A stretch of 64,000 nucleotides of DNA from JAAYUJ01 sp963698165 (GCA_963698165.1 CAVOPT010000022.1:124001-188000), one strand, 5' to 3'; numbered from the stretch's first letter, positions 34,223-43,637 are shown. The notes: generated from the letters alone by a model not told the origin. Made by a program: numbers and translations.

Positions 34223-35005
34223 GTGTCTCTTTTTTTCCAGATGCTTGCCAGTGGGTCCAAGGGGAATGTCATCGTCGTGTGCAGCCAAAGGACCCGGATT
34301 CTCGTGGATGCAGGGTTGAGCGGCAAGGAGCTGGCTTCCCGACTGCAGAAGACCCCTGTCGGCCTGAAGCAGCTCGATGCCCTGGTGGTCACTCATGAGC
34401 ACCAGGATCACGTGCGTGGCCTGGGAGTCCTGAGCCGGAGGTGTGACCTGCCCGTGTACGCCACCGGCGGGACGTTGGAAGGGCTGCCTCCAGACACCGG
34501 CACCATGGCCCATGTGCACGTCTTTCAGCCGGGTACTCCATTCAGCGTTGGAGACCTTCGGATACAGGCCTTTGCCATTTCCCACGATGCCCGGGAGCCT
34601 GTGGGGTTCGTCATCGAAAACAACGGTACAAGGCTTGGGATCTGCACTGACCTGGGAGTGGCCACGCACCTTGTCCGCACGAAGCTCCAAAACTGCCACG
34701 GTCTTGTTGTCGAAGCGAATCACGACATGACCCTGCTCCTCAACGGACCATACCCACCGCACCTGAAACAGCGCATCCGAAGCCGTCACGGCCACCTTTC
34801 CAACACCGACACCTGTGAGCTCCTCAAGTCAGTCCTCCACAATGACTTGCAATCGGTTGTCTTTGCCCACCTCAGTGAAGTCAACAATCATCCCGAACTG
34901 GTTGCGGATGGCTATCGGCAGTTGCTCGAACTTCCCGAATGGGAAAAAGTGCGGTTTGAGATAGGCACGCAGCACGAGGTTTCCAAAGGGATTGAGCTGG
35001 CGTAG
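34223..35005 (+). CDS. MBL-fold metal-dependent hydrolase, WalJ/YycJ-like
   Basis: 260 residues from the GTG at 34223 preceded by GGAGGGG; its opening FQMLASGSKGNVIVV is the family's usual start. Zn-ligand motif THEHQDHVRG (H-x-H-x-D-H, ~60), later ISHDA (~128), GICTDLGVATHLV, VEANHD (~168) and a C-terminal LSEVNNHPE. The family resembles RNase J/beta-CASP relatives and may act on nucleic acid 5' ends. Overlaps nothing, but follows the M16 gene by 7 nt, so it is co-transcribed. Confidence 0.88.
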   Translation: MSLFFQMLASGSKGNVIVVCSQRTRILVDAGLSGKELASRLQKTPVGLKQLDALVVTHEHQDHVRGLGVLSRRCDLPVYATGGTLEGLPPDTGTMAHVHVFQPGTPFSVGDLRIQAFAISHDAREPVGFVIENNGTRLGICTDLGVATHLVRTKLQNCHGLVVEANHDMTLLLNGPYPPHLKQRIRSRHGHLSNTDTCELLKSVLHNDLQSVVFAHLSEVNNHPELVADGYRQLLELPEWEKVRFEIGTQHEVSKGIELA

Positions 35006-35088
35006 AATCCATCTCGAAACCAAGTCCCAATAACATCCCTTTGTTATAAAAGTTCGAACTTCAAGTCGTTCATGCATAGGAGGATCGC

Positions 35089-36027
35089 GTGACGCCCATG
35101 CCCAAGTGTCTGTTGCTTCCCATAGACGGCTCGAAGGAATCCCTCAGGCCCGTGGAGTTCATCAGGAAGCTTTATCCGGATCTGAGCACCGTCAAGGTCG
35201 TCATCTGCTATTTCCAGCCTCCCCTGGCGCCCGTTTATCGGGAGAAGCCCGACTCGCCGGAAATGGCCAGGAAGAGGGCGGAGATCCTCAAGTCCCGGGA
35301 GACGGATACGCGCAACGTCCTCACCCGTGCCAGGGAGGTGCTGGCCAAGGCCGGTTTTCCCGAGGAATCCGTCGTGGAGCACGTTCAGGAGAAAGCATCC
35401 ACCATGCCCAGGGACGCCTGCCTCATCGCCGGCGTTAAGAAGGCGGATGCCCTGGTGATGCAGAAACAAACCCAGACTACCCTGGAAAGTCTGCTCCGAG
35501 ATGACCCCACCCATGGACTGCTTCAGTACTGCACGGGAAGCCCCCTGTGGATCACCGACGGAAACATCGATCCATCCAGGGGAGCCGTGTGCATACTCAA
35601 CGAGGACACTTCCATCCGCGCCGCGGACCATGCCGCATTCATGCTTGCCGACACCCGGACGGAGATCGTCCTTCTCCACGCAGCCCGCAGCGTCGCCGGG
35701 CCACGGACCGTCCCGGTCTCCGACCCCGGCACGGAAATCGAGAACTGGTTCAAGACCGAGGAGGGGAAGTCGATGGAAGGCCACCTCCACGAGGCCGCGG
35801 AGGTGGTCAGGAAGGAAGGCATCCCCGAAGACCGGGTGAAGCTGAGCATCATCCCGAGCCGAGGCAATGTTGCGGTCGACATCATCGAGTACTGCAGGAA
35901 CCACGGGATCGGCATCGTGGTGATCGGCCACTCGAGCCCCAAGGGGAAATGGAGCTTCCTCAAGAGCTCCGTCACCAAGCGAGCCCTCGAGGAATTTCGT
36001 GACATGGCCATCTGGGTCAACCAGTGA
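35089..36027 (+). CDS. Two-domain universal stress protein (UspA fold)
   Basis: 312 residues from the GTG at 35089, with AGGAGG 5 nt upstream; the in-frame ATG at 35098 is the alternative. Two UspA-like halves: LLLPIDGSKESLRPVEFI at the start and ILNEDTSIRAADHAAFMLA at ~170. The second ends with GIVVIGHSSPKGKWSFLKSSVTKRAL, a G-x2-G-x9-G(S/T)-type nucleotide loop in degenerate form. The first half lacks this loop, so only one site probably binds nucleotide, if any. Cytoplasmic; stands alone. Confidence 0.8.
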   Translation: MTPMPKCLLLPIDGSKESLRPVEFIRKLYPDLSTVKVVICYFQPPLAPVYREKPDSPEMARKRAEILKSRETDTRNVLTRAREVLAKAGFPEESVVEHVQEKASTMPRDACLIAGVKKADALVMQKQTQTTLESLLRDDPTHGLLQYCTGSPLWITDGNIDPSRGAVCILNEDTSIRAADHAAFMLADTRTEIVLLHAARSVAGPRTVPVSDPGTEIENWFKTEEGKSMEGHLHEAAEVVRKEGIPEDRVKLSIIPSRGNVAVDIIEYCRNHGIGIVVIGHSSPKGKWSFLKSSVTKRALEEFRDMAIWVNQ

Positions 36028-36035
36028 GGGAGGGA

Positions 36036-36112
36036 AGTGCCTAAAGTGGGCTAGAGTGCCTAAAGTGAGCTAAAGTGCCTAGAGTGAAGTGAAAGTGCCT
36101 AAAGTGAGCTAG
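36036..36112. repeat. Four 19-20-bp tandem repeats (AGTGCCTAAAGTG...)
   Basis: AGTGCCTAAAGTG occurs at 36036, 36055 and 36094, with AGTGCCTAGAGTG at 36074; period 19, 19 and 20 bp. The array lies between the converging usp and secF genes, starts 9 nt after the usp stop, and is not coding. Confidence 0.85.
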
Positions 36113-36130
36113 TTCAAAACTCCCTTGCCA

Positions 36131-37198
36131 TCAAGCTGTCGCCCGTTTTGCGGCGACCCGCCCCCGGCCCTTGAACTCATCGTAAAAAATCACCACCGCG
36201 CTTGCCACGAAAACAGTTGAATAGGTGCCCGTGATAAGGCCGATGAGCATGGCGAAGGCAAAGTCATGGATGACCGTTCCTCCGAATAAAAAGAGGCAAA
36301 TCACGACGATGAAGACAGTGCCCGAGGTGAGGATGGTTCGGCTCAAGGTTTGATTCACACTCGTGTTGATGACAGTCTCGAGCTTCTGTTTTCGCTCCTT
36401 TCTAAGGTTCTCCCGCACGCGGTCAAAGATGACGATCGTGTCGTTGATGGAAAAGCCCACCAGGGTGAGGATTGCTGCCAGTACCTCGAGGGTGAACTCC
36501 CTGCCGGTCAACGCGAAGGCCCCCACCACGATGAGCACGTCGTGGACGAGGGAGAGAAGTGCCCCAAGGGCGTACGGCAGCTCGAGAAACCAGCAAAGAA
36601 CCAGGGTGAGGCCGAGCGCGGCGGCAATGAGATACGTCGCATCCATGCCGGCGATTTCCAGAAGATAAACGCCAAAGATCAGCACACCTGACATGATGGC
36701 GCATTTCACCCACTTGAACTCAAACCGCCCTGACACGTAGATGGCGATGAGCAAGAGTGAGTAGTAGACGGCGAAAAGCGCTTTTTGTCGCAAATCAGCC
36801 CCCACCTTGGGCCCAACCATTTCTGTGCGGTCCACCGTGGACTGGTCTTTCCCATAAGCGGCCGCAAGCTTTTCTTCCACCTCTCGGGTAAGGCTCTGCA
36901 GTTCAGAGGTGATGAGCTCGGTGCGAATGAGAAATTCGTTGTCGGATGCAGAGCCGATTTGCTGGATGCTGCTGGAGCTAGCCAGATCCTTCAACGCGGT
37001 CCTTATTTCATTGGGGTTTGTGGGCTTGCTGAATTTGATCTGGATCAGGGTTCCCCCAGCGAAGTCCACGCCCATGGGGAGGCCCCCTCGCCAAACGTAC
37101 GCTGCAACTCCAATGAGAATAGCCACAAGCGAAACCACGAGGGCTTTGTAACGGAGTCCAACAAAATTGATGTTGATATCGGGTCTGATGATCTCCAT
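36131..37198 (-). CDS. secF: Protein translocase subunit SecF
   Basis: 355 residues. TM1 at ~20-38, then the periplasmic P1 domain with GVDFAGGTLIQIKF, and five more TM helices between ~140 and 345. The RND signature shows as GFSINDTIVIFDRVREN with a conserved LGFSxND-type core. With SecD it uses the proton gradient to pull secreted proteins to the periplasm. The gene lies 14 nt after secD. Confidence 0.96.
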   Translation of the reverse strand: MEIIRPDININFVGLRYKALVVSLVAILIGVAAYVWRGGLPMGVDFAGGTLIQIKFSKPTNPNEIRTALKDLASSSSIQQIGSASDNEFLIRTELITSELQSLTREVEEKLAAAYGKDQSTVDRTEMVGPKVGADLRQKALFAVYYSLLLIAIYVSGRFEFKWVKCAIMSGVLIFGVYLLEIAGMDATYLIAAALGLTLVLCWFLELPYALGALLSLVHDVLIVVGAFALTGREFTLEVLAAILTLVGFSINDTIVIFDRVRENLRKERKQKLETVINTSVNQTLSRTILTSGTVFIVVICLFLFGGTVIHDFAFAMLIGLITGTYSTVFVASAVVIFYDEFKGRGRVAAKRATA

Positions 37199-37212
37199 CT
37201 GCTAACCTCTTT

Positions 37213-38811
37213 TCATATGCTCAGGGTCTTCATCCGGCGCTGCAGCAGCAGGTAGTCGAAGATGGACCGGGTCACGATGATCGCCGTGAAAAGGTTGGCC
37301 ACAAGGCCTATGGTCAGAGTGACGGCGAAGCCCTTGATGGGGCCCGTGCCGAACTGAAACAGAACGAAGGCGGCAATCAGGGTGGTCAGGTTCGAGTCGA
37401 TGATGGTGACCGTGGCCTTGTCATACCCCGCTTCCAGGGCGGCCCTTGGGGTCTTGCCCAGCCGCAGTTCCTCCCGGATGCGCTCATAGATGAGCACGTT
37501 GGCATCCACTGCCATGCCGATGGTCAGAGCGATACCGGCTATGCCCGGCAGTGTCAGGGTAGCCCCGAACAGGGCGAGTCCCGCCGCAACGAGGAGCATG
37601 TTCATAGTAAGAGCGATGTTGGCGATGACGCCGGAGAACCTGTAGTACATGACCATGAAGGAGACGACCAGGATCGCCCCGATGATGCAGGCCATGAGGC
37701 CCTTCTGTATGGAATCCTTGCCGAGGCCCGGGCCGACCGTGCGCTGCTCGAGGATTTTCACCGGGGCCGGCAGTGCACCCGCCCTGAGCACGATGGCAAG
37801 GTCTCTGGCTTCTTCCATGGTGAAGCCGCCCGTGATGCTGGCCCGGCCTCCCCCGATCTTTTCCCTGATTTCAGGCGCCGAGTAGACCGTCCCGTCCAAG
37901 ACAATGGCCAGTCGTTTCTTCACATTTTCGCCGGTGATGCGCTCGAAGGTCCTTGCCCCGGTGGCGTCGAATTCCAGCGCGACGTAAGGGGCGCTGTACT
38001 GGGTATCGAGCCGCACTTCCGCCGTGGTGATGTATTCACCGGTCATGAGGGTCCTGTCGCGCAGGGCGATTTGCGACTCGCTGGTCCGGCCCGAAGCGGA
38101 ATCGGTCCGTTTCATCGGATAGATTTTTATGCCCGGCGGGAGCTTTCCTTCCTTGGAATCCTGGGGAGACACCTCTTCGGCCACCATTTTGAATTCCAGC
38201 AGAGCGGTCCTTCCCACGAGGTCAATGGCGCGCTGCGGGTCCTGGATTCCGGGGAGCTGGACGAGAACCCGATCCTCCCTCTCACGGCGAATATCGGGCT
38301 CCGTGACCCCGAACTGGTCGATGCGGTTCCTGATGGTCTGGAGAGCCTGGTCCACGGCCAGTTCCTTGAGGCGCTGCACCTCCTTGTCCTGAAAGGTGTA
38401 AGTCATGGCGTAGCCGTCGGGAGTGTTCTCAGCGGATACGTTCCTGAGATCAGGGAAGAATTTTTCAACGACCTTGCCCAGATCGGCTCTATTTTCCGGG
38501 GAAGGCAGCACCACTTGGACATCCCAGCCCTTGCCCCGCTCCACCTTGTTGAAGGGGACCTTTTCCTTCCTCAGCGTCTCCTTGACGTCTTCCATCTTGC
38601 GGTCCGCCGTGTTCATGACCGCCTTCTCGGCCTGCACCTCGAGAACCAGGTGCATCCCGCCCTGCAGGTCGAGTCCCAGGTGAATCCGCTCTTTTGGAAG
38701 AAACTTGGCCCACCAGGATGGAAGTGCAGGAAAAACGGTGGGAGTGAGGTACACAAACCCAACGAGCAAAACTGCGAAGATCAGGATCTCGCGATACTTT
38801 AAGCTTTTCAA
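37213..38811 (-). CDS. secD: Protein translocase subunit SecD
   Basis: 532 residues from the TTG at 38811, chosen because GGAGG sits 7 nt upstream (an earlier in-frame TTG overlaps that site). TM1 near 10-28, then LGLDLQGGMHLVLEV, a large periplasmic P1 domain to ~360 with VRAGALPAPVKILEQRTVGP, and five further TM helices with GIAGIALTIGMAVDANVLIYERIREEL. Partner of SecF and YajC. Confidence 0.96.
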   Translation of the reverse strand: MKSLKYREILIFAVLLVGFVYLTPTVFPALPSWWAKFLPKERIHLGLDLQGGMHLVLEVQAEKAVMNTADRKMEDVKETLRKEKVPFNKVERGKGWDVQVVLPSPENRADLGKVVEKFFPDLRNVSAENTPDGYAMTYTFQDKEVQRLKELAVDQALQTIRNRIDQFGVTEPDIRREREDRVLVQLPGIQDPQRAIDLVGRTALLEFKMVAEEVSPQDSKEGKLPPGIKIYPMKRTDSASGRTSESQIALRDRTLMTGEYITTAEVRLDTQYSAPYVALEFDATGARTFERITGENVKKRLAIVLDGTVYSAPEIREKIGGGRASITGGFTMEEARDLAIVLRAGALPAPVKILEQRTVGPGLGKDSIQKGLMACIIGAILVVSFMVMYYRFSGVIANIALTMNMLLVAAGLALFGATLTLPGIAGIALTIGMAVDANVLIYERIREELRLGKTPRAALEAGYDKATVTIIDSNLTTLIAAFVLFQFGTGPIKGFAVTLTIGLVANLFTAIIVTRSIFDYLLLQRRMKTLSI

Positions 38812-38999
38812 CGCTTGTCCTCCCAATACCTTAAGAGGCCTGCCGGGAAGAAACTCAGCGGGAATCCCGTCGACGGACCGGCTTGTTCAAAAAGGCAGGC
38901 CAGCCGTGAAAAGGTCCTCCCTCGACCGCAGGAAAACGGGTTTTGAATTCGGGGAAATGGCAGCCAAACACTGAGGTCACTGCAGGCGCCTTCCAGAGG

Positions 39000-39338
39000 C
39001 TACTCTTCGGGTTCACCCTTGGAGACGATTCCCGCGATATACCCGCGCTGCACTTTCACGCGGACGTTGGCAGCGATTTCTACGGTGGCCACCGTCTCCG
39101 TGAGGCCGGTGATCTTGCCCTGAAGGCCCCCGGTAGTGATGATCACATCTCCCCGCTGCAGGCTTTCGAGCATTGCCTTGTGGTCTTTTTGCTTTTTCTG
39201 CTGAGGTCGAATCAGCAGGAAATAAAAAATGCCCACCATGAGCAGGAGAGGCAGGAAAGCCGCAAAACCTCCCGCGCCCTGTGCGTCTCCACCCAGCCCC
39301 ATCGTTCCCATTGCGTGTGCAACACCGATCCAATCCAT
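39000..39338 (-). CDS. yajC: Preprotein translocase accessory subunit YajC
   Basis: 112 residues. One TM helix (FLPLLLMVGIFYFLLIRPQQKKQKDHKAML, ~28-50) with the hallmark IRPQQK(K) right after it, then SLQRGDVIITTGGLQGKI. AAGGAGG lies 6 nt before the ATG. First gene of a yajC-secD-secF unit; 190 nt separate yajC from secD. Confidence 0.95.
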   Translation of the reverse strand: MDWIGVAHAMGTMGLGGDAQGAGGFAAFLPLLLMVGIFYFLLIRPQQKKQKDHKAMLESLQRGDVIITTGGLQGKITGLTETVATVEIAANVRVKVQRGYIAGIVSKGEPEE

Positions 39339-39450
39339 GAAATCCTCCTTAGAAATCTGCTCGCGCCTCCCCGCGGAAAATCATCGAGGCGACATCCAGC
39401 GACCGCGTCAGGTCATTGTGAAGACCGATTTCGATCGACACGAAAGCGCT

Positions 39451-39480
39451 ATATAAACGACGTTTTTGACGAATTGTCAA
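39451..39480 (-). promoter_or_regulatory. Promoter of yajC-secD-secF
   Basis: On the minus strand TTGACA (39480-39475), an 18-nt spacer and TTATAT (39456-39451), ~110 nt before the yajC ATG. It lies after the polymerase stop at 39530, so the sec genes can be transcribed apart from it. Confidence 0.6.
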
Positions 39481-39529
39481 CGGTCCAGTGCCGTTTCCGG
39501 ACAGCTTGCGGCCAGGGGAACCCCGACCC

Positions 39530-41755
39530 TCAAGGCTGTGCGGGCAGGAACACTTCGAATTTTTTCATCAACTCTGTCACCTTAGCCTGGTAATAGGCCA
39601 CATTCTCATCGGGGTGCGTCGGGTCGTAAGTGGATACAAATTTGCAGTTTTCGAACACCCGCACCGTCTTGCCGGTTCCTGTCACATAGTAGGAAATCTG
39701 GTCGCCCGCCCGGTAGCTTCTGCCAGACGCCAATGCCAGTTCGTAGGTGGCGGCCCGGTTGCGCTTTTTGGCCTTGATTTTCTGGCTGTAATTCTCGGGG
39801 GATTCCGTGAGGGTTTCCGTTTTGGCGAGGAGTGCGATGTCGATCTGATGCTCTGCCAGTCTCTCCAGGGTATCCCGGTAAAGACCGACAACGGCATACC
39901 CCTTTCCTTCCAGGAGGAGTCGGATCATCTCCGCCAGAAAGTCCCGCAAATATTTCTCGATTCCGCGAGAACGCAGTCCGCTGCCTTTGACGATGACGTT
40001 TCCCTCGTGGTCCAGCAGGGCGTAGTTCTTTCTCTTGTAGGAGAACATGGCCGAATAGAGTGCGTCCATCTCCACGTCCAATCCGTCGGGGAGACTTCGA
40101 GAAAGGCGTATCACGAGATCACGTGCGTCTTCGGCCGTTGCGCCGGGAGCAGGCGGGACGAAGTAAATCCCGTCGGTGTCGATCTCGATGGGCGTGGCAC
40201 CTTCGGCTCTCAGCCACTCGATCATGGCTCTGATGATTTCTCGGCCCCGCTGGGTCACTTCCGCGGCCACGGAAGGGTCCGCAAAATTGTGCAGGTCCGT
40301 GCCGAGGTAGCCGTAGAAGGAATTGATCAGGGTCTTGAAGGTTTGCTGCAACGCCTCGTAATAGTCGTGCTCATGGCGTGCGCCTCTGTGTGCCCGGGCC
40401 AGCTTCTTGGCTTCAAGCCTGAAAGCCCTCAGATCCCTGAGGAGAGGAAGGAAAACCCCCAGGGTATCCCCTGAAGGCTGCAACTGGAAGGTGAGCATGA
40501 TGGACGGATAGAGCGAAGCCACGTCGCAGTGGACCACGTTTTTCACGATTCCCTCGACGAAGACGTCGGTGTATCCGCCCTCGAACATTCCCTTTGCCTT
40601 GGGCTTGGGAATGGAAGCCCTTCGGCGCAGGTATTCCCTCATGAAGAGCGCGTTGATCTTGGTGGCGTTTCCCCTGATGAGGATGTTCTGGTAGGAGAAG
40701 GGGAAAATGCGGGTTTGGAGGAAAAATGGGGGGCTGAGCAGCTCCGAGAGCGCCAGCGTCTCCCGGACGTCGTCGAGGTTGTACCGCATCAGGGCGTCGG
40801 GGTCGTGGTCGTAGGTCCATTGGATTCCGCGGTGGTCGATGTACGTCCTGTCCTCCTCGGCCAGGCCAAAATGGATGGCCGTCGACTTGAGGCCGTAGCT
40901 TTCGAGCTCGCGGGCCGTCACGTCGTAGTATTGCACCAGGAAGAGGGTATCCACCACGTGGCGTCCGAAGAGCTCCACGCGGGTGTAGTCGATGACCCGC
41001 TCGGCGACGGCAAAGCGGGAACGGCGGATGCGCGGTGCGCTTCCGTCCCGCCCCCAGGAAACCTTGACGCCGTGCATCCTGGCCCTGGCAAAGATGTATT
41101 CCAGGTCGAAGTTGAAGATGTTGTGGCCTTCCAGCACGTCGGGGTCCAGGCTCGAGATCCTCTCTCCCAGGCTTTCAAGCATGGTCCGCTCGTCCATTTC
41201 CTTTCCAAAGAGAACTTCCGAGTGGCCCCGGTTGTCCATGAGGGCTATGGAAAGGATGCGGTCTTCCTGGCGGTTGGGGTTGGAGAACTCGAAACCCGGT
41301 GCGCAGGCGGTTTCGATGTCCAGGGCAAGCCGGTGGAGATCTCCGAACCCGACTCCCTTGAAGAGCGTCTTGCCCGTGATGAGGAGATACTGGTGAACGG
41401 GGTCGGAGAGAATCAGGTAGGGGGCCTGCGGGGAGGAGGCAGGTTCCCCCGTCGTCTTCCGCAGGAAGTCCCTCGCCCGTTCGCAGGATCCCCAATCGTC
41501 GAAAAAGGCCAGGAAGCGGTATGGGTTTGTGGATGCAAGCTCCTCAAGGCGGAATGACTCCTTGAAGCCATCGAGAAGCCGTGTATCCTCCAGGAGGATG
41601 AAGGGCGTGAATGGCTCATCCCGCGTCGTGACGCGTCCTTCCTCTCGCAGGAAGAGCCGCATGGCCCTTTTTCCCAGGGGCTCAACGGCGACGATGCCCT
41701 CCAGGGGATCGGCCCCGAAAAGAACCTCGTTTCTTTCGAACGATAGAGTCGTCAT
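39530..41755 (-). CDS. Family B DNA polymerase (Pol II type)
   Basis: 741 residues, near the 780 of enterobacterial Pol II. 3'-5' exonuclease motifs: LALDIETA (Exo I, D~146/E~148), EGHNIFNFDLEYI (Exo II, ~214) and YNLDDVRET (Exo III, ~325). Polymerase motifs: DVASLYPSIM (A, ~420), TLINSFYGYLG (B, ~485) and IEIDTDGIYF (C, ~555). Motif C has DTDG where most family B enzymes have DTDS. All catalytic Asp are kept, so an active proofreading polymerase is expected. Stands alone upstream of yajC, divergent from the TerC gene. Probable role: repair or lesion bypass. Confidence 0.92.
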   Translation of the reverse strand: MTTLSFERNEVLFGADPLEGIVAVEPLGKRAMRLFLREEGRVTTRDEPFTPFILLEDTRLLDGFKESFRLEELASTNPYRFLAFFDDWGSCERARDFLRKTTGEPASSPQAPYLILSDPVHQYLLITGKTLFKGVGFGDLHRLALDIETACAPGFEFSNPNRQEDRILSIALMDNRGHSEVLFGKEMDERTMLESLGERISSLDPDVLEGHNIFNFDLEYIFARARMHGVKVSWGRDGSAPRIRRSRFAVAERVIDYTRVELFGRHVVDTLFLVQYYDVTARELESYGLKSTAIHFGLAEEDRTYIDHRGIQWTYDHDPDALMRYNLDDVRETLALSELLSPPFFLQTRIFPFSYQNILIRGNATKINALFMREYLRRRASIPKPKAKGMFEGGYTDVFVEGIVKNVVHCDVASLYPSIMLTFQLQPSGDTLGVFLPLLRDLRAFRLEAKKLARAHRGARHEHDYYEALQQTFKTLINSFYGYLGTDLHNFADPSVAAEVTQRGREIIRAMIEWLRAEGATPIEIDTDGIYFVPPAPGATAEDARDLVIRLSRSLPDGLDVEMDALYSAMFSYKRKNYALLDHEGNVIVKGSGLRSRGIEKYLRDFLAEMIRLLLEGKGYAVVGLYRDTLERLAEHQIDIALLAKTETLTESPENYSQKIKAKKRNRAATYELALASGRSYRAGDQISYYVTGTGKTVRVFENCKFVSTYDPTHPDENVAYYQAKVTELMKKFEVFLPAQP

Positions 41756-42070
41756 GGTGAGTTCCCCAAGTGTTGGAGGAATTCCCCGTGCCTGAAGTCA
41801 ACAGGCTGTTTCGCCCTGGTGTGCATGAAGACAGGGTGCGGATGGGGTTTTTCCCTTTCCATGGAGGCGATTCCTGCCATATATTGTTGTGCAGCCAACA
41901 AGTCTCCCCCCGGGCCATGATGCACTCTTTGCGAACACAAGAAAAGCCTGATGATGAGGGGCGTGTCTGCTCGTCAGGTTGTAAATGTCTATTTTGGGTG
42001 CCATGGTACGTTTTTTAATGTTCAGGAAAGAGGGGCTTTCAGAGGCGATAGCCGGTAAGGAGGGTTTAGA
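41756..42070. other. Divergent intergenic region polB-like/terC-like
   Basis: 315 nt. An imperfect hairpin CCTGATGA...TCGTCAGG lies at 41949-41981. I looked for a manganese (yybP-ykoY) riboswitch ahead of the TerC gene and do not see its conserved core. Promoters for both genes must be here but none is convincing by eye. Confidence 0.5.
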
Positions 42071-42826
42071 TTGGATTTTGGATCTCTCGGGACTATCACT
42101 TTCGATTGGGTTTTCTTGTCCGGCCTGATCAGCATTGTCATCATCGATCTCATTTTGGCCGGGGACAATGCGGTCGTCATTGCCATGGCGGTCAGGTCCC
42201 TTCCTCCCGACCAAAGGAGAAAGGGGATCATTTTCGGAGCCGGGGCCGCGGTGCTCATCCGGGTGGTGGTCACTTTCTTTGTGTCCCAGCTGCTCCAGAT
42301 CAATTATGTGAAGCTCGTGGGAGGGTTGCTCATCCTCTGGATCGCGGTCAAGCTTTTCGTCGAGGGCGCCCCCGAGGAAAACCTCGAGAGACAGGCGACC
42401 ACCATGTTTCAGGCCATCAAGATCATCGTCATTGCCGACATCACCATGGCCACCGACAACATGCTCGCGGTGGCCGGAGCTTCCCACGGAAACGTCTTCC
42501 TCCTGCTTTTCGGCCTCGGGTTGAGCATTCCTTTCGTGGTTTTCACGAGCAATCTGCTCTCCATGCTCATGGACAAATATCCCATCATCATTTACATCGG
42601 CGCCGCGATTCTCGGGAGAGTCGGTGGAGAGATGATCATGACGGATCCTGTCGTGGTAAGGCTGCTGGCTCCTGGGAAGGTTTTCCAGTACTCCGTGGAG
42701 GCAGGCCTCGCTGTCGGGGTGCTCGTCGTGGGCAAGCTCTGGTTGAAGTGGATGATCCGTTCGGAAGAGGCAAAGCACGGTCTTGAAGAGGCGCAGCATG
42801 CTCTCGCGTCCAAGGGAAAAGAGTGA
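42071..42826 (+). CDS. TerC/YjbE family integral membrane protein
   Basis: 251 residues from the TTG at 42071, with AGGAGGG 6 nt before. Seven or so TM helices. The metal-binding-type acidic motifs of the TerC family are visible: LILAGDNAVVIAMAV in helix 1 and DITMATDNMLAVAGA in helix 4, each carrying an Asp-Asn pair. Members export manganese or calcium or are linked to tellurite resistance. The Asp-Asn motifs make this a probable divalent-metal exporter. It lies 7 nt before the next gene and should be co-transcribed. Confidence 0.88.
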   Translation: MDFGSLGTITFDWVFLSGLISIVIIDLILAGDNAVVIAMAVRSLPPDQRRKGIIFGAGAAVLIRVVVTFFVSQLLQINYVKLVGGLLILWIAVKLFVEGAPEENLERQATTMFQAIKIIVIADITMATDNMLAVAGASHGNVFLLLFGLGLSIPFVVFTSNLLSMLMDKYPIIIYIGAAILGRVGGEMIMTDPVVVRLLAPGKVFQYSVEAGLAVGVLVVGKLWLKWMIRSEEAKHGLEEAQHALASKGKE

Positions 42827-42833
42827 GGACTCC

Positions 42834-43637
42834 ATGGCCATACTAACACTTTCACGTCAGTTCGGCAGCGGCGGAAGGGAAGTCGGGGAGGCTGTCGCGG
42901 CGTCTCTCGATTACGAGTACCTCGACAAGGAAAAGATATTCCTCCACGTCAAAGAGGCGGGGGGGAAGGTGGAAGCAGGGGATGAGGGACTCGATGAGCG
43001 CTGCCCGACCCTCTGGGAACGATACGACAGATCCTTCAAGGCATTCGCGGCCCTCTTCCAGGCCGTCATTCTGGATCACGCGGCCAGGGATCGGGTGGTT
43101 GTCATGGGAAGGGGCGGAAATTTCCTCTTGAAGGATGTTCCCCATGCATTCAGAATCAGGGTAGTCGCTCCCCTGGAATCCAGAATCGAACGGATCTCGA
43201 AGAGGGAGAAGGTGGATCGGGGTACCGCAGCCTGGCTCGCGGAGAAGACGGATCGAGACAGGGAATGCTTCGTTTTTTCCATTTACGGCAAGCATTCGGA
43301 TTCCTCTGAGGACTACGACGCCGTCTTCGACACGGCTGAACGGTCACTCGACGACATTGTTTCAGAGTTGAGGGCTGCGTTGGCGGAGAGGGATCGCCTG
43401 TTCTCCGACGATGCCAGAAAGATGGTCGAAATGCGAGCTGCCGCCGCCAGGCTCAAGGCCGGGCTCTGCACGAATCCCTCCTTTTTCCTGCCCACCCTGG
43501 ATGTGGAGTCCGATGGGTCGGCCATCGTCCTCACGGGAATCGTCCACAACCCCAGGGAGCACCGAAAGGTCGAGGAAGAGGCAAAACGGCTGGTTGGAGA
43601 CTACCCGTTGAGATGCAGCCTCCACTACAGGCGATGA
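42834..43637 (+). CDS. Cytidylate-kinase-like protein with a BON-like C-terminus
   Basis: 267 residues from the ATG at 42834 with GAGG upstream. The P-loop-like opening AILTLSRQFGSGGREVGEAVAASLDYEYLDKEKI is typical of the cytidylate kinase-like (PF13189) family, with RxxxxF-type helix KREKVDRGTAAWLAEKTDRDRECF further on. After ~residue 215 a second part reads PTLDVESDGSAIVLTGIVHNPREHRKVEEEAKRLV, resembling a BON domain (membrane/lipid binding). The nucleotide-monophosphate kinase role is inferred only from the fold; substrate unknown. Follows the TerC gene by 7 nt. Confidence 0.78.
   Translation: MAILTLSRQFGSGGREVGEAVAASLDYEYLDKEKIFLHVKEAGGKVEAGDEGLDERCPTLWERYDRSFKAFAALFQAVILDHAARDRVVVMGRGGNFLLKDVPHAFRIRVVAPLESRIERISKREKVDRGTAAWLAEKTDRDRECFVFSIYGKHSDSSEDYDAVFDTAERSLDDIVSELRAALAERDRLFSDDARKMVEMRAAAARLKAGLCTNPSFFLPTLDVESDGSAIVLTGIVHNPREHRKVEEEAKRLVGDYPLRCSLHYRR

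Noticed and set aside
41756..42070. Possible manganese (yybP-ykoY) riboswitch before the TerC gene
   Set aside because: I could not find the conserved core; only an imperfect 8-bp hairpin is present.
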